In this document: positions 27,373 to 36,023 of the stretch, in pieces
How the letters are laid out: each line of letters starts with the position of its first letter
Numbering within the stretch: the first letter of the stretch is position 1
Assembly (NCBI RefSeq): GCF_003991225.1
Contig: NZ_JTFC01000044.1
Span: forward strand, 51,858-115,857
DNA: 64,000 nucleotides
Origin: Candidatus Kurthia intestinigallinarum
GTDB lineage: Bacteria; Bacillota; Bacilli; Bacillales_A; Planococcaceae
Direction: 5' to 3'
Notes under the pieces: generated by a model
Databases searched by the model: none
What the model saw: only the letters and a program-made list of their open reading frames with translations
What the model was told of the DNA's origin: nothing
Made by a program: the position numbers and the translations under genes

Positions 27373-27761
27373 TGAAATTTCTCCCTCTCCATTAATTGAT
27401 TTAAGTATTCAAGCACCGGCTCTGCTTCAAATCCACCACGCTCAGCATGACGAATCAGTGCGATACCATGTGCTCCCTTAGCATGTAGTAGCATGGGATT
27501 GTCATCCAACGCCATTTCAACAAAATTTAAATCCCCGAGCATTGCTTGTGAAAATAAGGTTTTCTTTGCGCCTTTTTTAAGTAACAGTTCTGCAATGTCC
27601 CTACTTCCTGTATGCGCCGCGGCGGCAAGACCACTTTCAATATCCCCCGCACCCCAGTCCATCTCTACAAAGGCGAGGGACGGTTCAATATTTAAAAGAT
27701 GCTCTACTATGTCATAATCGCCATGCGCCGCAATGATAAATGGTCGAATCAATTCTTTCAT
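27363..27761 (-). CDS. Small ankyrin-repeat protein in the haem operon
   Basis: 132 residues, about three to four degenerate ankyrin repeats (IIAAHGDYDIVEHLL, LAAAAHTGSRDIAELLLKKGA, FSQAMLGDLNFVEMAL, LIRHAERGGFEAEPVLEYL). No signal peptide, so cytosolic. No catalytic motif. It lies between the ATPase gene (stop 1 base upstream of its start region) and the haem monooxygenase gene, which overlaps it. A protein-interaction role in haem hand-off or enzyme control is only inference. Confidence 0.78.
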   Translation of the reverse strand: MKELIRPFIIAAHGDYDIVEHLLNIEPSLAFVEMDWGAGDIESGLAAAAHTGSRDIAELLLKKGAKKTLFSQAMLGDLNFVEMALDDNPMLLHAKGAHGIALIRHAERGGFEAEPVLEYLNQLMEREKFQCQ

Positions 27762-28544
27762 TTATCCGTTCCTCCTTCTCAGTGGTGTAAAGTAAACACC
27801 ATCATTATTGCTATGAACCTCTGCGTCGATATTAAAAACAGTTTGAAACATTTCTGTACAAAGCACGCATTGGGGGATGCCATCATAATGAATTTGGCCA
27901 TTTTTCATAACAATTAGGCGATCGCTATAGGTAGCAGCTTGGTTAATATCATGTAGTACCATCACAACAGTAATGCCGAATTCCTCGTTTAAATATTTCA
28001 CAAGCTCTAGTACTTCCATCTGATGTGCAATATCTAAATAGGTTGTTGGCTCATCAAGAAGCAATACTTTGGAGCGCTGCGCAACGGCCATTGCAATCCA
28101 TGCACGCTGACGTTCACCACCAGATAGACCTGGCAATAAGCGATTTTTCATATGCGTCAAGCCGGTTACATTCAACGCCCATTCGACGATTTCTTGATTT
28201 TCGTGTGATAACTTCCCGATGCCCCGCTGAAATGGTGCACGACCAAATTCAACAAGCTCACCAACTGTTAAATCTAAGAGATGGTCATTCATTTGTGGGA
28301 GCATCGCAAGATTTTTTGGGAGTTCCTTTTTGGGTATGGCTTTTACATTCTTGCCATCAATGATGATATTGCCTTCTTCTGGCTTTAATAAATTAGCAAT
28401 CACACGTAGTAGCGTCGACTTCCCAGAACCATTCGGACCGATTAAACTAATCACTTCGCCTTTTTCAATAGTTAAATTGATGTCCTTTAATGAAAAAGCA
28501 GGATTGCGTACGAATTGAATATTTTCTGCTTTAAGCACGTGCAT
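27762..28544 (-). CDS. Haem/iron ABC transporter ATPase (FecE/FhuC family)
   Basis: 260-residue nucleotide-binding subunit. Walker A GPNGSGKST (about 36-44), Q-loop MLPQMND, signature LSGGERQRAWIAMA (about 140), Walker B VLLLDEPTTYLD, switch His in VLHDINQAATYSDR. The C-terminal extension is of the FecE type. Overlaps the permease gene by 14 bases. Drives import of haem (or another iron complex) with the following permease and binding protein. Confidence 0.92.
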   Translation of the reverse strand: MHVLKAENIQFVRNPAFSLKDINLTIEKGEVISLIGPNGSGKSTLLRVIANLLKPEEGNIIIDGKNVKAIPKKELPKNLAMLPQMNDHLLDLTVGELVEFGRAPFQRGIGKLSHENQEIVEWALNVTGLTHMKNRLLPGLSGGERQRAWIAMAVAQRSKVLLLDEPTTYLDIAHQMEVLELVKYLNEEFGITVVMVLHDINQAATYSDRLIVMKNGQIHYDGIPQCVLCTEMFQTVFNIDAEVHSNNDGVYFTPLRRRNG

Positions 28545-29559
28545 CGCCCTTTCTATTTCGTTGAATTAAATACAAGAAGAATGGCCCACCAATGAAGGCT
28601 AATAAAATACCAACCGGCAACTCAATTGGATCAAATACCGTACGTGCAATCATATCTGCAAAGACGACGATAAAAGCGCCGCCAATGGCTGATGCTGGTA
28701 CTAAGAAGCGGTCATCACTACCGATGATAAGGCGTAGAATATGTGGAATGACTAAGCCAACAAAGCCGATTAAGCCTGAAACACTAACCGCAATACCTGC
28801 AAGTAATGCACTAAGTACAATTAATAAAAAGCGTATAACTTCCACGCGTTGCCCTAATAACTTTGCTACATCATCCCCTAGGCGTAGCATCCGAATATAT
28901 TTCACAGAAAACATCGAAATGATGATGGCACCGATTGCATAATAGACAATCAGTTGAAAATGAGACCAGCCAACGCCGGCAATACCACCTGATAGCCATG
29001 GTAGTGCGGCCTGTACACGGTCGCTATAAAGTAGCATTAAAGCATTTGTTCCTGCACCGACAATTGCATTCACTGCGACACCGACTAGCACGATTTTGAC
29101 GGGTGTTGCACCACCCTTCCATGCTAATAGGTAAATCAGTAATGCGGTAATTAACGCACCTAAAAATGCGGCTAACGGTAATAATGTGATGTATGCAGGA
29201 AAAATAATCATAATCGTAATGGCTGCAATACCGGCACCTGATGACACACCGATGATGCCAGGGTCAGCGAGTGGATTTCGCATAATTGCTTGTAAAATCG
29301 CACCAGCTATTGCTAAGCAAGCGCCCACTAACATTCCGACCAGCACACGTGGAAAGCGTAGCTCCCAAATGACACGACGCTCTAATGAACTATCTGCAAC
29401 GGTTAAGCCATGCCAAATTTCGGTTAATGAAAAGCGTACGGGGCCAATCATTAAACTAGCGATGGAGACGATGAGCAGTAAAGCCGTTAATACAATAAAT
29501 GTCCACCGCCGTTTTTTTGCTAATGGATGAACTTTTACTGAAGATTGTATCGCGACCAT
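28531..29559 (-). CDS. isdF: Haem/iron ABC transporter permease (FecCD family, IsdF-like)
   Basis: 342-residue permease with about nine to ten membrane helices. FecCD landmarks: ELRFPRVLVGMLVGACLAIAGAILQAIMRNPLADPGIIGVSSGAG (described; about 65-109) and GLIGFVGLVIPHILRLIIGSDDR (described; coupling region near 280). Basic N-terminus. Shares a base with the binding-protein stop codon. The haem assignment comes from the neighbours. Confidence 0.9.
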   Translation of the reverse strand: MVAIQSSVKVHPLAKKRRWTFIVLTALLLIVSIASLMIGPVRFSLTEIWHGLTVADSSLERRVIWELRFPRVLVGMLVGACLAIAGAILQAIMRNPLADPGIIGVSSGAGIAAITIMIIFPAYITLLPLAAFLGALITALLIYLLAWKGGATPVKIVLVGVAVNAIVGAGTNALMLLYSDRVQAALPWLSGGIAGVGWSHFQLIVYYAIGAIIISMFSVKYIRMLRLGDDVAKLLGQRVEVIRFLLIVLSALLAGIAVSVSGLIGFVGLVIPHILRLIIGSDDRFLVPASAIGGAFIVVFADMIARTVFDPIELPVGILLAFIGGPFFLYLIQRNRKGDARA

Positions 29560-30494
29560 TAGCGCACCTCATCTAGTTGTTTTTTCATTTCATCCAGTGC
29601 TTCCGTAATTTTCGTTCCTGGGTTTTGGCCAAATAATTCTGCGGATAACACAACAACGCGTTTCTCTTTAACGGCATCTAAGTTTTTCCAAGCCGCATTT
29701 TGATTCATTTCTTTCTCAAAGGCTTTTTTTACTGCCTCTGGATCGCTATGTGTGATGAGCATGACGATTTCTGGATTTGCTTCAACAATTTTTTCGGTAC
29801 TCATACTTGCATAGTTTGGATATTGATCTGCTTTCGGGAAGTCTGCCGCAATATTTTTGCCACCAGCTTTCGCTAAAATATCACCTGATAGTGAAGATGG
29901 TAATGCTGCTAAAAATGTCCCTGGTGCACCGTAAACGAGTAATGCACGTACTTTATCCGTGTTTTTTTCTAGCGTCTCTACGTGCTCTGTGATCTCATCG
30001 TTTAAATCACTTGCCTGCTGCTCTTTTTCGAGTACATCCCCAAATAATGTAATATTCTCTTGAATATCCTCAATGGAATCAGCTTTCGTATACACTACTT
30101 TGGAACCTTGATTTTCAAGTGTGTTGGCATATTGCTTAAATGATTTCTGTGCGAAGAAAACATCAGGATGTACTTGTGCAATTTTTTCTAGTGAAGGTGA
30201 ATGAGGATTGCCGATTTCTTGAAGGCCTTCAAAGCTGGCTGGTTTTTTACCTGTCATGGTTGGAACGCCCACAACATTCGCCTCTAGTTCCATTAACGTT
30301 TCTGCGTCTCCCGGGCTAAGTGCTGCCACAGATGTTGGTGCTTTTGTAAGCTCCACTTTATTATTGAGACGATCAGTTGTTGAAATGTGAACTTTCCCAG
30401 CTGCTGTGTTTGTATCGCTTGATGACCCACTACCACAAGCAGCTAATCCGAGCGTCAAACACGCTACAATAGAAAGTCCTATGTATTTACGCAT
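29559..30494 (-). CDS. isdE: Haem-binding lipoprotein (IsdE-like)
   Basis: 311-residue cluster III binding protein. Signal peptide MRKYIGLSIVACLTLGLAAC with lipobox Cys 20 and a Ser/Gly linker. From memory of S. aureus IsdE, GAPGTFLAA, YASMSTEKIVEANPEIVMLI, THSDPEAVKKAFEKE and AAWKNLDAVKE line up well, including the His in THSDPEAV that corresponds to the haem-ligand His. The Met ligand cannot be placed with confidence. First gene of the operon, behind two Fur boxes. Confidence 0.85.
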   Translation of the reverse strand: MRKYIGLSIVACLTLGLAACGSGSSSDTNTAAGKVHISTTDRLNNKVELTKAPTSVAALSPGDAETLMELEANVVGVPTMTGKKPASFEGLQEIGNPHSPSLEKIAQVHPDVFFAQKSFKQYANTLENQGSKVVYTKADSIEDIQENITLFGDVLEKEQQASDLNDEITEHVETLEKNTDKVRALLVYGAPGTFLAALPSSLSGDILAKAGGKNIAADFPKADQYPNYASMSTEKIVEANPEIVMLITHSDPEAVKKAFEKEMNQNAAWKNLDAVKEKRVVVLSAELFGQNPGTKITEALDEMKKQLDEVR

Positions 30495-30522
30495 GTTTTT
30501 GTTCCTCCTCGCCGCTTATAAT

Positions 30523-30537
30523 TGATAAACATTATCA
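30523..30537 (-). promoter_or_regulatory. Fur box 1 of the haem operon
   Basis: TGATAAACATTATCA matches the 7-1-7 Fur consensus TGATAATNATTATCA at all but one specified base. Located 29 bases upstream of the isdE start. Confidence 0.88.
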
Positions 30538-30570
30538 TTTAAAACATGTTGAATTCATCATACAAGCTAA

Positions 30571-30585
30571 TGAGAATCATTGTCA
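30571..30585 (-). promoter_or_regulatory. Fur box 2 of the haem operon
   Basis: TGAGAATCATTGTCA matches the same consensus with two differences, 48 bases from box 1 (centre to centre). Two boxes imply tight iron repression. Confidence 0.75.
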
Positions 30586-30606
30586 ATTAAATTTTCAGAA
30601 AAAAAT

Positions 30607-30654
30607 AAAAAGCGATGGATTTTTGCGAAATACGCTAAAAACCCATGCTTTTTC
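30607..30654 (-). terminator. Terminator between the Cache protein gene and the haem operon
   Basis: Long stem: AAAAAGC/GCTTTTT, ATGG/CCAT, TTTTT/AAAAA, GCG/CGC with small internal mismatches, followed by T-rich sequence on the minus strand. Confidence 0.75.
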
Positions 30655-30724
30655 TCGTTAATATCATTTTTTTGTTATCGATGTCACGTCAAGACCTATT
30701 TCATTCACTATGTCATTATAGCTT

Positions 30725-31717
30725 TTAATGCATTGGCTCTACGACAATTGCACACCACTGCTTACCCTTATACGCGTTATATCCTTGCGAGACACTAAAC
30801 GCAACGAGCTCATTTCGTTCCATTTGATAGCCACTTTTTTCGATACCTCTTATAGACTTTTGCACGGTGGCGTAATGTGCTAAGTCTTTTTTCAAAACGT
30901 CTGTAGCATCCTTAGAAGCAATGACAATGCCATCTTTATTGATTATGTATAAGGATGAATCCTGACCTACATTTGCGCGTTCAATAATTTCCATGACATA
31001 TTGCCAGTTAAACCTTGTTGATATCACACCAATGGTTTTTCCTGTATCGTCCTGAATTGGACTTGAATAATTCATCGTATGCGCTTGAATGGTTTTTGAA
31101 TAATAAAGGTCTGTCACATACGGCTGATTTGTTTTTATGACCTGCTCAAACCATTCATGTCCTGATAAATCTTCACCGATTAATTGATGGTTTTTTGCGG
31201 TTGCAACGACGTGACCAGTTAAATCGACAACGAGTAATTCGAAATATACTTCATAAATTTTTAGTGTATGTGCTAAAAACTGATTTGCAATTCGTTGATT
31301 TTCTATTGAATGATTTTTCACAACATTTTTCACAGCTGAAAAAGTTGCCCATGCCTGTGCATCACAATTACGCTCGAATAAGTTGCGTTCAATTTTATCG
31401 ATCGTATCGTAGGCAACATCGACGGTACGCACCGCAATGATTTCATTCGCTTTATTATGCATGCGCTGAATAATGTCTTCACTCGACTTACTAGCTTCCA
31501 TGCTCGACGTCGCAAATTTATCGATTTCCTTAGCGACGACCGCAAAACCACGTCCTGCCTCACCTGCTCTAGCAGCTTCAATACCTGAATTAAGTGATAA
31601 AATCTTTGATTGCATCGAAATGCTTTGAATTTTTTGCATCACTTTTTGCATTTCATGATTGTCTTCTTTTAACTCTTCAATAAGTGCGGAAATATTTAGC
31701 TCAGTCGTTGTTGTCAT
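30725..31717 (-). CDS. Soluble chemoreceptor-like protein: short MCP signalling part plus C-terminal Cache domain
   Basis: 330 residues without signal peptide or membrane helix. The first about 90 residues contain a recognisable MCP tip ([33 protein letters not shown], described at about 37-69). A helical linker leads to a Cache-like sensor at about 150-330 ([49 protein letters not shown]). Sensor and output are in reverse order to normal chemoreceptors, and the signalling hairpin is short. A Cache domain is usually outside the cell, here it would be cytosolic. Ligand unknown. Confidence 0.75.
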   Translation of the reverse strand: MTTTTELNISALIEELKEDNHEMQKVMQKIQSISMQSKILSLNSGIEAARAGEAGRGFAVVAKEIDKFATSSMEASKSSEDIIQRMHNKANEIIAVRTVDVAYDTIDKIERNLFERNCDAQAWATFSAVKNVVKNHSIENQRIANQFLAHTLKIYEVYFELLVVDLTGHVVATAKNHQLIGEDLSGHEWFEQVIKTNQPYVTDLYYSKTIQAHTMNYSSPIQDDTGKTIGVISTRFNWQYVMEIIERANVGQDSSLYIINKDGIVIASKDATDVLKKDLAHYATVQKSIRGIEKSGYQMERNELVAFSVSQGYNAYKGKQWCAIVVEPMH

Positions 31718-31810
31718 AAAGTAGCCCCCTTTTCTTCTATTATAAGCAAAGTTATTTGAATTTTTCGACTTTTTTATTATAAAAAATCTGCAGGACCGAT
31801 ACTTTCCTCA

Positions 31811-31848
31811 CAAAAAAAAGAAGAACAGCATTTGGATGCTGCTCTTCC
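31811..31848 (-). terminator. Intrinsic terminator after the acidic protein gene
   Basis: GAAGAGCAGCAT/ATGCTGTTCTTC stem (one G-U) with eight T on the minus strand. Confidence 0.87.
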
Positions 31849-31859
31849 CTAGGAGGCGA

Positions 31860-33296
31860 TTAGTCTTCTAAATATAAATCTTCGAAAATGAATTCACCCG
31901 TATTGCTTTCAATTTTTTCTAGTATTGATTGACCATCATTAAAGATAATTTCATAAACTAACGTGTAAATCGGGAAATCATCCTGACTTTCAATGGCACG
32001 TGCTAAACGAAGTTGTAATGCGTCAATATAACGTTTATTCGCCTCTTCTAATGATACTTCTACATCATCTGTTGAGAAATTCTCAATAACTGCTTCATTT
32101 ACGCGTGTCACTGTACAGTCTTTAATATGTCCCGTGTACGTGCCAATATCGACATGAATATTGTATTCATCCACTGGGATTCCTTGTACGGTACGCAGGA
32201 ATGAGAATGTACGGAATGGCTCGAAATCATTGTCGTCTTCATCTTCAAATTCATCATCGTCATCAAACTCGTCATCTTCTTCAGCCATTGCCTCTTCTAT
32301 TGCACGGAAATAGGCAAGCTCTTCTTCTGTCAGCTCTGGCTCTTCTTCTTCAAGCTGTTCTTCAAGCTCAAACTTCGTATGAATTTCACCAACAACTAGT
32401 TCTAAAAATTGTTTTGCATTATCTTCTAGCTCTGCAATTGAAAGTTCTGGTTGCGTTTCATCCCAAGGTTTCACAGATTCGTACATGGTTTCGTAGGCAT
32501 CACTGCGATCGATGCGCACATAAATGCTGTCATCTGTTGGTGATGTCCATGTTTGTACATCTTCTTCATCAGTAAATACCATGTCTGAGTCAATACCCAA
32601 TAATTCAGGTAATGATTTTGTAACAGTTACCGCTTCGATTGCTTTTTTTGGTAATTCTTCTTCCGCGTCTGGGTCGAATACAGTCGTTACTTTGCCATCA
32701 ACACCTACTGCGGTGAAACGATTTTTAGGCACATAAACAATATGCAGCTTGTCTGGCGTTTCTTCAATTTCACGTTTTAATAACAGTTCATTTGCTAAAG
32801 TTGCTTTTGCTTGCTCGGCGGTTACAGTTATTTCTGGATACGTTAATTGGTAATACGTTTGGTTTAGCGTTGCTGACACGATAAAGCCTTGTCGATTGAT
32901 TTCGACCTGTGCACCAGAGTTTGGCAGTGGCAGATTTAATTGGTGATCAAATTGTTCAAAGGTTACTAAAATCGTATCGCCAATCCATTGTTGTACATTT
33001 ACATAACGTAAGTCTCCTGAACAAAATTCTTCCGCAAATTCTTCGGCCATTTCTTTTAAGTCTTCGAGTTCAAGTTCTTCGTATTCATCTAATGAAATAT
33101 CATTATTGTCTGTAATTTCTTCGATATCGATCATAATATTCGTTAGTTTACCTTCATCTGACACTTCAATTTGACCGTATATAATACCACGATTGGCATC
33201 AACGATTTCGCCCATGAAATCTTCTTCTTCGCGTTCGATTTTTATAACTGGACGACCAAGCATGTACTCTCTAATTGCCATTTCTAATTCCATCAT
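31860..33296 (-). CDS. Large acidic cytosolic protein, possibly with YcdB/PepSY-like repeats
   Basis: 478 residues from ATG 33296, which has AGAGG about 10 bases upstream. Very acidic throughout, with a D/E tract near residues 345-370 (EFDDDDEFEDEDDNDFEP). Repeated ~70-residue units with the rhythm VTAEQAKATLANELL, LSIAELEDNAKQFLELV, VSLEEANKRYIDALQLRLA each precede beta-rich stretches, as in YcdB/YcdC or PepSY-like domains. No signal peptide or membrane helix, which is unusual for that group. No catalytic motif. Function unknown; family assignment is tentative. Confidence 0.65.
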   Translation of the reverse strand: MMELEMAIREYMLGRPVIKIEREEEDFMGEIVDANRGIIYGQIEVSDEGKLTNIMIDIEEITDNNDISLDEYEELELEDLKEMAEEFAEEFCSGDLRYVNVQQWIGDTILVTFEQFDHQLNLPLPNSGAQVEINRQGFIVSATLNQTYYQLTYPEITVTAEQAKATLANELLLKREIEETPDKLHIVYVPKNRFTAVGVDGKVTTVFDPDAEEELPKKAIEAVTVTKSLPELLGIDSDMVFTDEEDVQTWTSPTDDSIYVRIDRSDAYETMYESVKPWDETQPELSIAELEDNAKQFLELVVGEIHTKFELEEQLEEEEPELTEEELAYFRAIEEAMAEEDDEFDDDDEFEDEDDNDFEPFRTFSFLRTVQGIPVDEYNIHVDIGTYTGHIKDCTVTRVNEAVIENFSTDDVEVSLEEANKRYIDALQLRLARAIESQDDFPIYTLVYEIIFNDGQSILEKIESNTGEFIFEDLYLED

Positions 33297-33414
33297 TATA
33301 CTTAATCCTCTCATTGCTTGTTCTATAGATTTGTTACTATCATATCATGTTTCTTCTTTATTTTTGCATATGTAATGAAATTGAAAAAAGGAAAGCTTTC
33401 GCCTTCCTCTGTCG

Positions 33415-34584
33415 TTAACGTGCTACTGCACCACTTTTAAATAAACTTTCCTCATAAAGCTCAATATCTTCTAAAGAAAAGGCATGCCAAATGCAGACAA
33501 AGGATGATGGGGCACCGCCTTCAACTGCATCGCCGTCGTAATAACTAAGCGGTAATAATACATCTTGTGCAATATAATCTGCCATCAGATTATAGAATGC
33601 GTCGTTATGTTCCTTATCTATCGCATCATAGGTATAAAATTTCATACAGTGACTGTCTAATGCCTCAGCATACATGAGCATCGATGTAGAGCCATTTAAA
33701 CGGAAATTTAAGTCAATGGCTTTTACTTCGCCTTCCTCCGTCCATAACAAATCGAAGCCTGCAATGCCTACATAGCCTTTATCCACACCCGCCTGCATAA
33801 TTTCACGTCCTGCTTGAATGACTGCTTCCGGAACATTATCAATCATTACATTACCTGCATAAACCCCCTCGTCATCTGTAATTTGTACAGAGGTACCGAG
33901 ATACTGAAGACCAATATTTTCACTATAGGCATACTGGCACGAATAATTTTCAATTTCTTTAACATATTTTTCAATGATGACATGATCTGCGCCTTCTTGC
34001 GTAAAGAGCTTTTTGGCCTCAGCAAGCTGCTCTTCTGTATGACAAATTTGCACACCATAACCACCAGCAGTTGGCGTTTCATCGCCTGGCTTTAAAACAA
34101 ATGGTAATTCCCAGTGCTCTAGTGCCTTTTCTAAATCTTTACTATCAATCACTTCACGTTCAGGTACATATTTTTCTGGAACGATTTCTCGTAAATAGGC
34201 TTTGCTATTTAAATAATTTAACAGTTTTGCATCCATCCAGTAAGCATCGCGGTCAATTGTTTTCTTACCATGAATATATTGTAAAACGACTTCTTTTTTC
34301 TCGTCACCCCATTGCTTTAAAATCGCATTGTAATCTTCTTTATTTTTATACGTATAGGGCTGTTCTGGAAATGGAATACTTGCTAAATCGAATAGCTTTT
34401 TTGCTTTATCTGTTTGTGTTGCCTCGTGAACAAGTACAGGCACGTCTGCAATTAATGTTTCACGTGCAGATAGGGCATTGAGTTTTTCGTTGCTTGGCAT
34501 CCAAGGATTGATTTCATGTGCTGGTCGCGCTGAGAAAACAACATCGCCATAAATATCTCTCATCGTATATTTTGGTTTTAGCAT
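33415..34584 (-). CDS. ATP-grasp domain protein
   Basis: 389 residues. The ATP-grasp fold is suggested by FVLKPGDETPTAGGYGVQIC (about 157-176; Lys for ATP phosphate and glycine loop), VIIEKYVKEIENYSCQYA, and the metal-binding region GIAGFDLLWTEEGEVKAIDLNFRLNGST (described; about 275-302, with D/N ligands). Such enzymes usually join a carboxylate to an amine through an acyl-phosphate. It begins one base after the stop of an M20 peptidase gene, so the two act together. The substrate is unknown; peptide or amide bond formation is inference. Confidence 0.78.
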   Translation of the reverse strand: MLKPKYTMRDIYGDVVFSARPAHEINPWMPSNEKLNALSARETLIADVPVLVHEATQTDKAKKLFDLASIPFPEQPYTYKNKEDYNAILKQWGDEKKEVVLQYIHGKKTIDRDAYWMDAKLLNYLNSKAYLREIVPEKYVPEREVIDSKDLEKALEHWELPFVLKPGDETPTAGGYGVQICHTEEQLAEAKKLFTQEGADHVIIEKYVKEIENYSCQYAYSENIGLQYLGTSVQITDDEGVYAGNVMIDNVPEAVIQAGREIMQAGVDKGYVGIAGFDLLWTEEGEVKAIDLNFRLNGSTSMLMYAEALDSHCMKFYTYDAIDKEHNDAFYNLMADYIAQDVLLPLSYYDGDAVEGGAPSSFVCIWHAFSLEDIELYEESLFKSGAVAR

Positions 34585-34585
34585 A

Positions 34586-35800
34586 TTAAATACTCCAATC
34601 TGTAAAGGTTTGTTGTTCCACTACATCTTTATGAGTTGCTTTAATACTTTCTAATAATTCCGCATCCTCCATAAGCGCCAGTCCTGTAAGTGCAAGAGCC
34701 TTTGCTGACATAAGAAGCGCCTCATCTGCTTTTGGTGAAGCGGCTGCCTCACAGAATTCTTTTGTATGACCAATTAATGTAGAGGATCCGATTTTGATAT
34801 GTGGATGAATTGTAGGTACTACTTGACTAACATTCCCTGTATCGGTAGCTCCGAATCCAAAATTATCATCATGGAATTGTTCACCTAAGCTTTCGGCCAT
34901 TTCTCTAAAGACGCCATCTAACGTTTTATTAATGAAAAAGTCATCGACGCCATTTTGGATAAAGCTAAATTCCATACGAGCACCAGTTTGTAAGGCTGCT
35001 CCTTCTGCAATCGCTTTAATACGGCGTGTTAAGTCATTTAAATGACCTCGACTACGTGCGCGGGTAAAGAAGCGCGCCTTCGTATATTCCGGAATAATAT
35101 TTGGTGCCTGGCCACCTTCTAAAATAACGCCATGTACACGGTCTGTATCGAGCATTTGCTGACGGTATGCATTAATACCGGCATAAAATTGAAGCATTGC
35201 GTCGAGTGCATTGATACCGTCATGTGGATTTTCAGAGGCATGTGCTGGCTTACCAAAAAACTCCACTTCAAAAACATCTACCGCAAGCGTCGGAATCGTT
35301 TCATAAGAATCATGTCCGGGATGTACCATGAGTGCAACGTCGACATCTGCAAAACGTCCATCTTTTACATAAGCGGCTTTTGCACTGCCATTAACGCCAC
35401 CTTCTTCTGCAGGTGTACCATAAATACGTAATTGCCCGCCCACTTTATCTACGACTTGCTTCAGCGCAATGCCTGCTGCACTAGAAGCGGTACCGATTAA
35501 ATTGTGCCCACACGCATGACCAAGTCCTGGTAGCGCGTCATACTCTGCTAAAAAGGCAATGGTCGGACCTTCCTTTTCTGCCTTGTAGCTTGCGATAAAA
35601 CCTGTATCGTAGCTTGAAATATTTTTTTCAATTTCAAAGCCAAAATCCTCTAATAAATCAATCAATGTTCGCGACGCAAAAAATTCTTCATTGCCGACTT
35701 CTGGTCGTGCATGTATTTTATGACTAATATCAATTAAACGGTTAGATAATTGGTCCACCGTCTTTTCAATACGTGTGCGATATTGTGCTGTAACTGTCAT
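34586..35800 (-). CDS. M20 family metallopeptidase/amidohydrolase
   Basis: 404 residues, ACY1L2/AbgB-like. Metal-binding motifs: HARPEVGNEE near the N-terminus, GHACGHNLIGTA (about 93-104), PAEEGG (about 133-138) and the dimerisation domain with HASENPHDGINALDAM (about 185). GFGATDTGNVSQVVP supplies the late metal ligand region. Cleaves an N-acyl or amide bond. Paired with the ATP-grasp gene downstream and separated from the MFS gene by two hairpins. Substrate unknown. Confidence 0.85.
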   Translation of the reverse strand: MTVTAQYRTRIEKTVDQLSNRLIDISHKIHARPEVGNEEFFASRTLIDLLEDFGFEIEKNISSYDTGFIASYKAEKEGPTIAFLAEYDALPGLGHACGHNLIGTASSAAGIALKQVVDKVGGQLRIYGTPAEEGGVNGSAKAAYVKDGRFADVDVALMVHPGHDSYETIPTLAVDVFEVEFFGKPAHASENPHDGINALDAMLQFYAGINAYRQQMLDTDRVHGVILEGGQAPNIIPEYTKARFFTRARSRGHLNDLTRRIKAIAEGAALQTGARMEFSFIQNGVDDFFINKTLDGVFREMAESLGEQFHDDNFGFGATDTGNVSQVVPTIHPHIKIGSSTLIGHTKEFCEAAASPKADEALLMSAKALALTGLALMEDAELLESIKATHKDVVEQQTFTDWSI

Positions 35801-35925
35801 ACCAAATCCCCCTTGTTACATAAATTGTAATTAGTATATGTATTTGCCACAAACAATAGCTACGTAAACATAATAAAAAATTGAATTTTTTGTTAATTAT
35901 CGTAAAACTCCTTATTTTTACGTAA

Positions 35926-35960
35926 AAAAAGAGAGTAGGCTCAAATCCTGCTCTCTTTTC
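35926..35960 (-). terminator. Intrinsic terminator of the MFS gene
   Basis: AAAAGAGAG...CTCTCTTTT stem with inner GG/CC pairing and seven T on the minus strand. A second AATGCCT/AGGCATT hairpin without a T run lies directly after the MFS stop at 35996-36022. Confidence 0.75.
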
Positions 35961-36023
35961 CGCTAGTATTTCCATCATTCGAAAATGGAGTTGTAATGCC
36001 TATTTGCTGACAGCGAACAGGCA

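Noticed and set aside
35766..35978. Minus-strand 70-codon frame upstream of the M20 gene
   Set aside because: Runs through a terminator hairpin and overlaps the start of the M20 gene, no ribosome site.
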